DNA of 64,000 nt, from NCBI GenBank assembly GCA_030737875.1, contig CM060912.1, positions 456,324,310 to 456,388,309 on the forward strand. The letters run 5' to 3'. The position numbers and the translations under genes were made by a program. Position 1 is the stretch's first letter. Every line of letters starts with the position of its first letter. Source of the DNA: Allium sativum. Lineage: Eukaryota; Streptophyta; Magnoliopsida; Asparagales; Amaryllidaceae. Positions 1-10,436 of this stretch are shown piece by piece. The notes below the pieces were generated by a model. It saw only the letters and a program-made list of their open reading frames with translations, made no database searches and was not told where the DNA came from.

Positions 1-133
1 ACTCGGACTCTATCTCAAGCAAAATTCCGAGACGAACGCAATGGCGTATCTCGTTTCCCTTAATTCTTTGATTTGAAATTAGTTATACTTTAATTTGTGA
101 ATCTCATTGTTATAGAATACACGGGGTGTTACA
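1..133 (-). repeat. 3' LTR of element A, partial
   Basis: Aligns base for base with 5233-5365 with two substitutions. On the minus strand it begins TGTAACACCCCGTG. It continues past the left edge of the window, so most of this LTR is not seen. Confidence 0.9.
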
Positions 134-164
134 TTCTCCCCTACTTAAAAGGATTTCGTCCCCG
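134..164 (-). other. Polypurine tract of element A
   Basis: On the minus strand the purine-rich stretch AAGTAGGGGAGAA directly precedes the LTR start TGTAACACC, with GGGACGAAATCC just upstream. This is the usual plus-strand primer layout of plant Ty3/gypsy chromoviruses and fixes both orientation and LTR boundary. Confidence 0.8.
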
Positions 165-624
165 AAATCTTCAAGTTCAGGAAGAATGTACATCCTAACT
201 TCCAAACATCCATCTACTCATCCATCAAACACGAGCATCCATTGTCCTTAAAAGACTTCTAATGCTTTATGATCATATGCGAAGTGTGTGTATATGTTCC
301 TTAGCTAATGCTAATGATCAGGCCTGATTGATCTTCTAAATGCAAAATATGTTTAGTGAAATGAATCCAATATGTATGCAAATTTTTCCTATTATAATTC
401 ATAATTTCTACATGAGTGCTCGAACATTCAATCATATGCAACAACCAAATGATAGCACAACCAAGTTTCCAGAATAAACACTCATGCATATGCAACATGA
501 AAATGTGTCAGAGCCGATCTAGTGCCTAATGTGTATTCATGCATCCACGAGCAACCACTTGCAACCACTTGCAATCATTTCGCAATCATAACATGTTTCA
601 ATTACATGTTTACATCCAAAGATT
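165..624 (-). other. Residual internal 3' region of element A
   Basis: This stretch lies between the gag stop codon and the polypurine tract. It has no long reading frame and none of the usual pol motifs. In a complete relative roughly 3.5-4 kb of pol would lie here, so it is what remains after deletion or replacement of pol. Confidence 0.6.
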
Positions 625-1653
625 CTACCTATGGTTCTCAAGATAGGATCGAGGAGAGAAATAAGATAAAACAAAGCATCTAGAATAAGTTAACGATGTA
701 CCGCCAGAAGGTCCGGCTTGCTTCTCAGGGCAGTCTTTGCTGATGTGTCCAGTCTTCCCACAATGAAAACATTTACCTTGTTTTCTCTTCCTCTTTCTAC
801 AATCCTTGGCTATGTGCCCTTCCGTACCACAGTAATTGCATTTCCTTTTATCACGTGAGTTGTTGTTCTTGCCTCCTTTCTCGGAGTCTACCTTCTTATT
901 CTTAGAATCGTTAGGCTTGACCTCTTTCTTCCCTTGAGAGTTTTCTGCCTTTGTCTCCTTCTTGCCCTTATCTTCCTCGTTCAGCAATGCCATCTGCACC
1001 AACCTTTCGTACGTAGCTCCCATGGGTATATGGGTCATGGCCAAACTGTGTAATGGCTCATTCGACCCTTTGACAAAGCGGAGAGCCTTCTTGTGCGGGG
1101 TGTTGACTAGGTCCAGTCCGAACCTAGCCAGCTCATCGAATTGATTAACATACTCTTTGACTGTCATATTCCCTTGCTTAAGAAATAAGAATTTTTCCAA
1201 CTGAAGACTCCTTTCAGCTTCTGAGAGAAATTTAGCCTCAAACCTTGCCCTAAAGTCCTCCCATGTTTCCACTGGTCTTTCTGCATTAGTGACTTCCCAC
1301 CAGTAGGAAGCCTCGCCCTTTAGTAGCCACACCGCCAGTTGTACTTTCTGCCTATCTTCTACCTCAAAGATGACGAATAAGTCCTCGGTTTCTTTCAGCA
1401 AATTCCTAGCTGCCACGAAGGACTCAGTTCCATGAAAGTCCTTTCCTCCCATAGCCTTAAAATCTTTACATATCTTAGCAAAAGTGTTTCCCCGTAGAGG
1501 AGGTGGAGGAAGAGGTGCTGCTGCAGCTGGATGATTTCCTGCAGCTGGGGGAGGAGGAACGGTAGGGCCTGGATGAGTGGCCCTTGCTTCTAAGAATCGT
1601 CTAAACCAACCAGGTATTGGTACACCCTCTGGCAAGTTAAGTTCTTCGGACAT
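625..1653 (-). CDS. gag: Gag polyprotein of element A, intact, two CCHC zinc knuckles
   Basis: Structural Gag, which would assemble the cytoplasmic virus-like particle and bind element RNA. I start it at the Met at 1651-1653 (MSEELNLPEG, 343 residues); a frame-extending Met exists at 1698, but its extra 15 residues are hydrophobic and unlike a Gag start. Order: proline-rich stretch (about residues 30-55), retrotransposon Gag domain (about 75-215, with LKGEASYWWE and a TWEDFRARFEAKF-type motif), a lysine/asparagine-rich basic linker, then two CX2CX4HX4C knuckles, CNYCGTEGHIAKDC (about 272-285) and CFHCGKTGHISKDC (about 295-308). The frame ends about 34 residues after the second knuckle, just where protease would begin in a normal Gag-Pol. 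There are no internal stops. The intact knuckles suggest it was functional until recently. No pol follows. Confidence 0.88.
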   Translation of the reverse strand: MSEELNLPEGVPIPGWFRRFLEARATHPGPTVPPPPAAGNHPAAAAPLPPPPLRGNTFAKICKDFKAMGGKDFHGTESFVAARNLLKETEDLFVIFEVEDRQKVQLAVWLLKGEASYWWEVTNAERPVETWEDFRARFEAKFLSEAERSLQLEKFLFLKQGNMTVKEYVNQFDELARFGLDLVNTPHKKALRFVKGSNEPLHSLAMTHIPMGATYERLVQMALLNEEDKGKKETKAENSQGKKEVKPNDSKNKKVDSEKGGKNNNSRDKRKCNYCGTEGHIAKDCRKRKRKQGKCFHCGKTGHISKDCPEKQAGPSGGTSLTYSRCFVLSYFSPRSYLENHR

Positions 1654-1820
1654 ACTGAAACAAAAGGATAGATTCAAACGAAGGATAAGAGATAACACCT
1701 ATGGCTTTGGGGGACTTTGCCTTTTTTAAAATAAAATAATATTTTATCTTTTAAAAATGCTTCTTTAAATTTTCCTTTGAAAATAAATTTTCAAAACTTT
1801 TATCTTATCTGGTAAACCTA

Positions 1821-1834
1821 TGCTCTGATACCAA
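1821..1834 (-). other. Primer-binding site of element A
   Basis: The minus strand reads TTGGTATCAGAGCA, the initiator-tRNA-Met-type primer site common in plant gypsy elements. It lies one base from the LTR end GGGTGTTTCA at 1836 and marks where the internal region begins. Confidence 0.85.
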
Positions 1835-3174
1835 GTGAAACACCCCACCTCCGTTAGGGTCACTCTCAAAGGGAATGCCCTAATTTTGGTGGAGGTTTAT
1901 AAGTATAAGTCACAGATATACAAGACAGATATAATAACACATATTTTTGAACAGCGGAAAACAACAACTTTTATTTCTTCAAAATACGTGTTATACAAAC
2001 CATGCCATAATACTTCCCAAAATCATAACTGTCTTGATTACATTATTTAAAGAAGCATGAAGAAAACATAAATAAACTGCAAAAGTCCCCTAATTGTTGT
2101 CCAAAGCCATAGTCCAAAACGGAAAAGATCCAAGCAATACATTCTTTCTCTTCAAGCTGGATGTGAAAACTGGTCAAGCTGCGGTATTCCCTCCCTGAGA
2201 ACCTGGGGGGGAAACGGAAGAAAAAGAGGCGAAAGGAAAAAGGGTCGGTCATAAAGACTGAGTAAGTTCTAGTGACTTTCAGTGTAGAAACGGTTAAAAC
2301 AACCTGTCATGTATGAACTGGAACTAAACTTAAGAATGGTGTCAAGGTGAACAAGATAGACTAAGGTGATCAGGATAAGTCAAGACAAGTCAAGTAAAAC
2401 ATCACATGTTCGAGATTCGTTGCATCGACTGTACTAGTATACTAAGCCCATATCACAAGTTAATCACGAAATAAATCCCATAGCCCAATATCATGAAATG
2501 ACTTTGAAACGGGGTCTGACCCAAGTACGGGGTCCTACGGAGCGATTATCTAGTCGATCGGCTCCCTACAAGTTCTAGCTCGTCAAGTGTCCGTGTCATA
2601 CGGCTAATCACGAATGTAGTCACCTGTGCTGGGTCCACCTTCGGGTGTATCAGCCCTAGGGTGTCAACCCCTGACACGATTCAAGATGCACAGATAAACT
2701 ACGGATACCCAGTGTCTGCCCCGGATACGTGCACGATCGTAGTCCACCGAACCTACACTGGCGTACCCCACTGTCGTCGTTCACCTCTTACAATCAGCCC
2801 AGTAATCGTGCCCCACCCGGCCTAGCCCCAGGGTACCTTGATACATCTAGAGGGTTACTGCTGAAAGGGGTCGTGTCTAGGGTTTCGCCTAATAGATTAG
2901 GTCATGTAATTCGTGACCTAACCCGCCTAACAGATTAAGTCATGTAATTCGTGACTTAATCCTTTTCCAGTCTAGTCATGTCAAGATGGTTAAGTATGTC
3001 ATTTCAGTTCACGACTTAACCCGCCTACGTGTCATGTAAAGTTGGCTAAGTGTTGTCATTTTCAAGTTCATGACTTAGCCCTACAAATCGTGTTCAAGTT
3101 GGTCAAGTTGTCTTTTCATGTTCATGAATTAACCCTAATTGGCATTAATTGATTCGTTAATGCACCGAACCACT

Positions 3175-3375
3175 CACATTGGATCCTATTGTTCGTAGCC
3201 ACTGGATTTGCCGGGCGGTTTCGGGCAGGTTTACGCTATGAACTCAACCCAACCTCGGGTTTCAAGCGCGATGTGACCAACTACCCACATTAGATCCTAT
3301 TGTTTGTAGCAACTGGATTTGCCGGGCGGTTCCGGGCAGATTTACACTACAAACTCAACCCAACCTCGAGTTGGC
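3175..3375. repeat. 111-bp tandem duplication in LTR of A
   Basis: Two adjacent copies begin at 3175 and 3286, each with a ...GATCCTATTGTT core followed by CTGGATTTGCCGGGCGGTT and then ACTCAACCCAACCTCG. They differ by scattered substitutions. Confidence 0.8.
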
Positions 3376-3887
3376 CACTTTCTTATTTTCTAAAGTCATG
3401 CCCATGTTCTTATCAGATTTTGCTATTTCCACATCTTGTTCATATGTCAACTTCGTGCCCAACTAAGGCATGTTTAAAGTCAAGTTATGGCAAGTTCAAG
3501 TCAAGTTTTCGTGCCATATTTCATGTTCTACTTATGCCAAATTTCACAGTTTATGCTTATAATTAATTCAAATTTTGCCTATTCTACCCAATCGTATCCC
3601 CAACGTATATAAACGTACTTCATTCACAAGCATAAACAATTCAAGAGATAGAGGGGAATAACACCAAATATATGATAGGCATATGTGACAATTCCAACAT
3701 CACTTGCATAATAAACAGGCTATAACATATCACATGATTTCAATACTAGCATGATGATAACTTGGCATAGTAATGATTCCAACTTAATTTAACATGATGA
3801 TTTCAACTTTACATCATAGGCATAATAATCATTGCGAGCATAATAATAATTTTATTACAAACATGAAACATTAAAGGCATAGTAATC

Positions 3888-4285
3888 CTAATAGGCATAG
3901 TGGATTCCAATTTAGCATTTTTTTTAACATAATAATTCTCATAGACATAATGATTCCAATTTATCATAATGATTCTCATCTAACATTATAAACATAATGG
4001 TTCCAACTTAGCATTTTTAACATAATGATTCTCAACTAACATTATAGACATAATGGTTCCAATTTAGCATTTTTAACATAATGATTCTCAACTAACATTA
4101 TAGACATAATGATTCCAATTTAGCGTTTTTAACATAATGATTCTCGACTAACATTATAGACATAATGATTCCAATTTAGCGTTTTTAACATAATGATTCT
4201 CAACTAACATTATAGACATAATGATTCCAATTTAGCATTTTTAACATATCTAACATTATAAACATAATGATTCCAACTTTTCATC
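3888..4285. repeat. 56-bp tandem array in LTR of A
   Basis: Near-identical units starting AACATAATGATTCTC begin at 4019, 4075, 4131 and 4187, a spacing of exactly 56 bp. More degenerate or truncated units flank them on both sides. There are no spacers, so this is a minisatellite rather than a CRISPR array. Confidence 0.85.
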
Positions 4286-5054
4286 ATAACCTAGCAATAC
4301 CCAATTTTTCATTAATCATGATGGGTATATTAACATCACAGGCATAATTCCATCAATAGTCATAGACATGGTTTAATTAGCATCATAGGCATGGTTTAAT
4401 CAACATAAAGATTTCAATAAACATAGTGATTCCATGGACATGTATTAGTCCAACTTGCCAAACAATTAAGCCCAAGTGATTCATAACAACATCAAAATCA
4501 TGACAAGTTTAACTTGCAACGTTGCCATAGCAATATCCCCAAATTGTAATTCAAAGATAAACAATATAAACATGGATTAACAATAGTTCCTAAATCCGGT
4601 TTCAATTCATGGCATGTCCATATTGTTTTAGCGTTTTTGCCTAAAAAGTAACATAGAACTTACAATATGAAGCAAATAATCCAATTAAAAATCCCAAATC
4701 AAATAGTCCCAAATTCGTTGTCTAAAGCGTCGTAGTTGTTGTATCTTCTTGTTGTAGCCGTCCTTCCTCTCCTATAATTTTATTCTTTGTATTTTTAATT
4801 CAGAGCTCTAGGTTTAATGGCGGCGGCCTGAGGCTAAAATGAAATAGTATGATTTAGGCTAGGTCTTAGGTCCTTTTTATAATGTTTGTGAGTTGTTTTA
4901 GACCGTCGATGGAGCTTGATTCAATAATAGCCGTTCGTTTGAAGGAGAGGCCAATCAGGAGCTGACACCTAGCCCTAGTGACAAAGTAAGGCTCAGAAAA
5001 TCGACCAAACACAGACCAGGCCAGCCAAGACCTGACCAGCCAGCCTGTTCTGAC

Positions 5055-5154
5055 CTGGGCGCACTTGGCAGGTGCGCCAGGCTAAAAATGCACTGGCGCA
5101 CTTCCCAAGTGCGCCAGTTCATTTTTGTTCTGGCGCACTTCTCAAGTGCGCCAG
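5055..5154. repeat. Triplet of near-perfect hairpins in LTR of A
   Basis: Three short palindromic units lie at 5055-5080, 5093-5117 and 5130-5154, 37-38 bp apart. The second and third have the form CTGGCGCACTT-NNN-AAGTGCGCCAG; the first is slightly decayed. On the minus strand they lie about 210-310 bp from the LTR start, in the presumed U3 region. Confidence 0.85.
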
Positions 5155-5365
5155 TGCATTCTGACCCGTTTTCTGGTTTTCGCCCAACTTCGTCCGTCCA
5201 TATCTTCTTCATACGATATCTGTTTTACGCAAACTCGGACTCTATCTCAAGCAGAATTCCGAGACGAACGCAATGGCGTATCCCGTTTCCCTTAATTCTT
5301 TGATTTGAAATTAGTTATACTTTAATTTGTGAATCTCATTGTTATAGAATACACGGGGTGTTACA

Positions 5366-5511
5366 CACATCACCACCCCTGACCAGACTTAGGGCAGGTT
5401 AGCTTTACAAACAGGTAGCCAGGCCACTGACCTGGCCCTGAATATAAACAGCGACATTTACTACCACTATAAGCGACGTGTGCTTCCACTATAAGCAGTA
5501 GGATGGCTGCT
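5366..5511 (-). other. Element B fragment between A and solo LTR H
   Basis: A short stretch between the end of A and the GTTAG duplication of H. Removing H joins it to 8280 onward, so it belongs to the older sequence B. I see no protein motif in it. Confidence 0.4.
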
Positions 5512-8279
5512 GTTAGTGTAACAATCAGCATATTTCATGACAATATATTTAAATATCACATCGTTATTTGTATGTGTCTGAAATGTCAATTTTTGAATAT
5601 GGATGAGTTTGCACTCGAGACCACTTCCATTGAGTTCAAAATTTCATTTACGATATTTAACTATAAACATCGATGAGTTTCGAGTTAGTGAAATTTGGGA
5701 CTCCGGGAAGGGCTTGGGTTTGTGAACCTAACACATCAGCCCCTTATGGTCCTTATAACCTCTTAACCTCTCTTTTCTATTCGTTCATCCAAGCACTTAA
5801 AAGAAAATAGAAATGGGGAGGGAAATGGAAAATTAAAACTCCCTAAGCCCTGATTAATCTTAGGAATTCCAATTCTTCTTGAATTCAAGTGCAAATTCAA
5901 AGAGAAGAGAGGTAAGCACAATCTCCATCTTCTTCAACTCAACTAATCTTCAATTCTTATGATTTCCTAAACCTAACTCTTAGTAAATTTGTGAGTTTTT
6001 GCATAGATGGAAGATTAGTGTGTTATGTTGGAAGAGAAGTTGATCTTGCTTGGTTTAGAGCATCTCCTTACTTGTTATAATCAAAGGTGAGTTCATGTAA
6101 ACTCACATCTATGACTCAAGCTTATATGATTGGCTAGTATGCCATTGGCTTGTATATATTGTGTATGCATTGTGTGATTTTGATTATTTGTTGTGAACTT
6201 TCCAATTTATAAGTTCTGAATTCATATACATGAATTATAGTGCAGATCTTTATATAGGTTTTATTCGTGTGATATTAGTTGTTTCGGCGAGCCTTAAAAG
6301 CTTCATTTTCACTTAGAAAATGAACATAAGCCTTTGACCTTCATTTGAACTCGTCCAAAATCGATTAGGAAGTCATATACAAGGCAAAACATTGCTTAGG
6401 ATTTAGCTCAGACATTTAAGCTATGTCACAGACGTTTGTGCTGAGTCGAAATACAAAAAAAAAGACAGGTCGTTCTACAGGCGTCTGTCCACAGGGGTCA
6501 GACGTCTGAGGCCCCTTTTCTGTTGTTGATAGATGGAGACCACGGTTAACAGATTAGGTTATTTCAGGCTTCTTCCCAGCCAAGTTTCGTCTCGATTGCG
6601 CTTTTTCTATGTTTTCTCAGTTACGCTAATTCGTGAATTTCAGTAGCTCGATTTTATGGGTTTTCAATTAATTCGTTGTCAGTGAATTTATAATTGATAT
6701 TCGTGGGATTTTATTTACGTTATTAAAACATGAATTTTGAGATCGATTGTTATTACAATCGATATTCTACGAGATTTGCCACTACAAACTATAAAGGGTT
6801 TCATATTATTAGTAAATACCAAATCTTTTATTAAAATGGTCTCTAACGTTATTTTCATCATATGAAAGTTGTTTTACAAATTGCCTTCCAGTCTGCTAAT
6901 ATATATTTATATAAACCTTTTCCTCACTCGTATGAGAAATATAATTAAACACCTTAGTAAAAACGAGTGGTATGATACACTTGCATTTGCTTTGACGGAT
7001 AATTCTTGGACTCATTCGATTGAAAACAATGGCAATGATCATTTCATATTTCTAGTGAAATATACAACTTGTTCGTAAATATTTGAGTAGAGAAAATGGT
7101 TATGGGACATGCAGCTTAACTCTTATATTTACTGGCATGGAGTATCTTAAACTTTCCTTGATCTTCGGATCATTTAGAGGAACTTTAGTTCATCTTTCAT
7201 GGTCAATTTTGGATCATCTTGGGGAACTTCAGTTCATCTATGGATACGATCTTCTGATTATCTTGGGGAACATCGGTACATTAGGTGGAATTGTGTATTC
7301 CACAAGATATTGTGTATTCGGCGATCTTCGGATTCGCGAGGAAATTCGGTTCATATTTTGTAGTGGATCTTCAGATCATTTTGAGGAACTTCAGTTCATA
7401 AAGTTTTCAAACTCCAGCCTTGTGGAGTTTTCATGCTCTCTTCTTATGACGATCCATGTATCATTTTGGTCTAGGGCTGTTTTCATGTTTTGATAACGTG
7501 TTATCAATTTCGTGTTGATTTGATAGGGGAGAACATTTCTTGTTAGCAATTATATAACTTAGAATGTAATATTCTTTTGTAGCACTGATGTTTCTTTGAG
7601 ATATTGTATAGACATTCTTGTGGTTTCACATTTACATGTGAACATTGTTTTCATTGTGTATATGTCATTATCTGTTATATCTCTTATCCTCTCAGTTTGT
7701 TATGATAAGTATAGCTGGACTGATTCGTTTATTGTTTATTTTCTTGTAAATAATACTCGGGTTAGGCTGAGGTATTATATGTGCCTCTTCATGACTTCTA
7801 GCGGGGACCATCTCTTGACTTTTGACGAGTACATTAAAATTGTAGTATTTTTGGGTTATATGTGTATGATACTTTTACGTATGCATATTCTTTTGACTAG
7901 AACATGCACCTATCTTTTGTTGTATAGTGGATCGAGTATGACCATTATCTTTGTATTTACAGTTATGTGTTATATTCACATCTATTTCCGGCTTAATGAT
8001 GTGAATATATGTGGCTGACTTTAATTATATTGTTATGTATTTTATATTGATTTCAAATTATATATAGCTGTTGTGTAGTGATTTGAACTTGAATTAGATG
8101 TGTCGGATTTCCTCATGAGATTTAAAAAGTAAAACCACAATATTTGACATGTATAACACTCGTTCAAACCTATTATACAGATGATCGCTCCTTAACTGCC
8201 TTATTCTTTGGGTTAGTTGACAACATCACTTATAATGTCTTTGGCTAATGCGAGTGTAAAGGTGGGGTGTCACAGTTAG
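5512..8279 (+). mobile_element. Element H: solo LTR with GTTAG target duplication
   Basis: The LTR spans 5517 (TGTAACAATC) to 8274 (GGTGGGGTGTCACA), 2,758 bp, flanked by identical GTTAG at 5512-5516 and 8275-8279. No primer site, polypurine tract or second LTR adjoins it, so it is a solo LTR left by recombination between two LTRs. Orientation is set by the 3' end, which resembles the LTR end of element A. Internally there are degenerate repeats near 7156-7400 and AT-rich DNA; the open frames at 7083-7493 and 7596-8018 are not supported as genes. Confidence 0.85.
7156..7400 (+). repeat. Degenerate tandem units in solo LTR H
   Basis: A unit of the form GATCTTCRGATCATTT followed by GAGGAACTTCAGTTCAT recurs with variation at about 7158, 7210, 7250 and 7370. 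The repeats are what keep a reading frame open here, so the frame is not evidence of a gene. Confidence 0.6.
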
Positions 8280-9718
8280 GCATCATATTTTTTCTTTCGG
8301 CTGCCTTATAGCAGCAGCTGCGGTCCCTTCGTCAGTGTCTGGATCCTCATTTGACGTGGTCTGACTCCTAATCTCCTTTACTTAGTTCAAACTCACACAT
8401 GCAAACATGTATCAAGAAGGAAAGGCAATGAACCACAAATGGATAAGATCAACTCAACAAGCAAATGTATGAAGCTATAACAAAGAATAAAATAACATAT
8501 GATCAATATTAAGGAAGAAATCAGAAACTTATCAACACATAGTAATATGTTCATCAGAAAAAATAACAAATTAGGAAACTCACGATAAAGTAAAATTTAC
8601 ACATATAACATGCATATGTATGTATATACATGAAAAAAATATCACATAATCAAAGCAACCAGCTTAAGATCATCTCAAAGCAGTATCAGACACAAGACCG
8701 ATCTCAGACAACTCGGTCTACAATATCAGAAAGGCATTACAACAACCAAATCGATATTAATTCACAAGGGACCAAGACTAAAACATAGCTAGTTAAAAAA
8801 CATGCAACAAAGAGAAAAATTAAAATCAATCACATATCAATTTGTAACTTGAGCAACAGAAATGCATGGGATGCCAATACAAACTGAAAACCAAGATCAC
8901 CAGGGACCAGGTATCTATACAAATACAATATCATTTATACAACATTAGTTTTGATCAAGTCAAGGTTGATCAACAATAGTAAAAAAATTGAAATCTAATT
9001 AATATATACATCACTTCTATCAGAAGGAACAAGTCAGAAAGTTAGAATATCTGAATTACAAATCCACAGTCAAGAAAAGAAATTTGAAAATATAATATCA
9101 AATCTGATACTCGATTATTTAGCATATCAACTCCTATTTAGATCCCATTATCATCATTGGCATGAGCAGGTGTATCATATACACAAATGTATAAGTACAC
9201 ACACCAAAGCATGAACGTGCATGCTGTAGCACTCAAATATGCTTAGTGATCGAATCTGACACCATTTATTTACTCGTGTGGTTTTCTTATGATGTTCAAT
9301 TATGGGTTGTTCGTATTCAGTTTACCAACCTTTAAAACAAACATCATTTACTCTAAATCATTTATCGGTTTTAACATAATAGTTATATCAAACTAGCCTT
9401 GCATTTACTCATCAACCACTAATAATACATTCCTCGACAAAGAGCAAATATTAACAACAAACAAACAATTAATTTAATTTTTTTATTAAAGGCAAACATA
9501 GAAAAGCCGCGGAAGTAAATCAATGTATTACTATACAATACATTTTAAAAAATAACAAATACGCTCCTAGATGTTTACTCCAGTAACCATCGTTTAATCA
9601 TATTTGTATACAGTTACAATAAAATTTACCGCACACCCATAGTGGAAGGGACTCTAAGTCTCTTCTAAATTCTAGACCGATGTCTCTTTTATATAGGTAG
9701 TGTAATTTTCTAAGTCTT
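8280..9718 (-). mobile_element. Element B internal region (decayed gypsy-like)
   Basis: Minus-strand internal sequence of an old LTR element, inferred from the primer-site-like sequence at 9719-9731. Near 8310-8390 the minus strand has a short acidic then alanine-rich open stretch (SNEDPDTDEG, AAAAIRQPKEK) that could be the start of a gag, but no diagnostic domain is present. The remaining sequence, about 8400-9718, is AT-rich and without coding potential. Confidence 0.4.
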
Positions 9719-9731
9719 GCTCTGATACCAA
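9719..9731 (-). other. Primer-binding site of element B
   Basis: The minus strand reads TTGGTATCAGAGC, then AAGAC. The same motif adjoins the LTRs of A, C and (mutated) D and E, so an LTR end is expected directly to the right, at about 9732. Confidence 0.65.
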
Positions 9732-10436
9732 CTATAAGAACCCCAACTCTATACCTATATTATCTAAGAGCATAATGATGTAATACTGCCAGACAATACG
9801 GAGAATGAGGATATAGGAGAACACATGTGTAAGTTCTCTTGGACTAACACCAATACATATTAAAAGTTGCTGAAATACAATCTACTCTTATGCACGTGTT
9901 ATCAGTACAAAACAAATACATGTGTGCCTCCAAGATAGAACAATATAGCGTATACAAAAATACAGAGATCACAGAGTCAATCGCTGCAATAAAATATGAT
10001 ATAAATATTATTTAACGTTCAACACACATTCAACTTATTTTACATTTTATACACATTTTACTATTTACTCATCAACATATAAATCAATCCATACAATACA
10101 AGGTAATAAATAATATACTTAATAATTGTACTCTTCCGAGCCAAATAAAGTATAAGCTGGTCTCTATATCCCTAAACCTATAACTCTCGAACTAAACCAA
10201 GTATCATTGAGGCAATAAACTGATTGAACTATATCTAGTTCCATTGTAAATAATACATTGTGTACTTGGTGTATAATGAATAATACAAAGAAATCTCATA
10301 TCAAACTAGTTCTGGAATATCATCACTCAAACATATCCATCAAAAAATAAGAAATTGTGGACTTAATAGGGAAAGGAAATCATATAAGTCCAACAACTCT
10401 CAATTCAATATCAAACTCATCAATAAAGAGAATACC
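9732..10436 (-). repeat. Probable 5' LTR of element B, left part
   Basis: Sequence between the primer site of B and the start of element C. The LTR terminus next to the primer site is decayed (no clean TG/CA). The other end may be the TTGTCACA at 37837-37844 beyond element C, giving an LTR of roughly 1.06 kb split by C. This boundary is an inference. Confidence 0.4.

Larger units (their letters stand above)
1..5365 (-). mobile_element. Element A: TR-GAG-type LTR retrotransposon (gag only)
   Basis: Read on the minus strand: 5' LTR (1836-5365), primer-binding site (1821-1834), gag (625-1653), polypurine tract (134-164), then the first 133 bases of the 3' LTR before the window ends. The 133-bp LTR overlap differs from its partner at 5233-5365 at two positions, so the insertion is young. 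The internal region is only about 1.7 kb and has no protease, reverse transcriptase, RNase H or integrase. The right-hand target-site copy would be CACAT (5366-5370); the left copy is outside the window. The PBS and the GGGGACGAAAT-type polypurine region are those of Tekay/Del chromoviruses, so a relative of that type is the likely source of enzymes in trans (inference). Confidence 0.85.
1836..5365 (-). repeat. 5' LTR of element A (3,530 bp)
   Basis: The minus strand begins TGTAACACCCCG at 5365 and ends GGTGGGGTGTTTCA at 1836, next to the primer site. It is long for an element with 1.7 kb of internal sequence. It contains a 111-bp tandem duplication, a 56-bp tandem array and three hairpins (listed separately), and near 2870-3110 a series of degenerate units around GTCATGTAATTCGTGACTTA. 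It has no protein-coding frame I would support. Confidence 0.87.

Noticed and set aside
4019..4242. CRISPR-like regular array at 56-bp spacing
   Set aside because: Units are contiguous without unique spacers, and the context is a plant LTR. The same applies to the 126-bp arrays in E.
7083..7493. 136-codon plus-strand frame in solo LTR H
   Set aside because: It lies across degenerate tandem units, has no domain, and sits inside a bounded solo LTR.
7596..8018. 140-codon hydrophobic plus-strand frame in solo LTR H
   Set aside because: The membrane-like composition follows from T-rich DNA; there is no family motif and it ends within the LTR.
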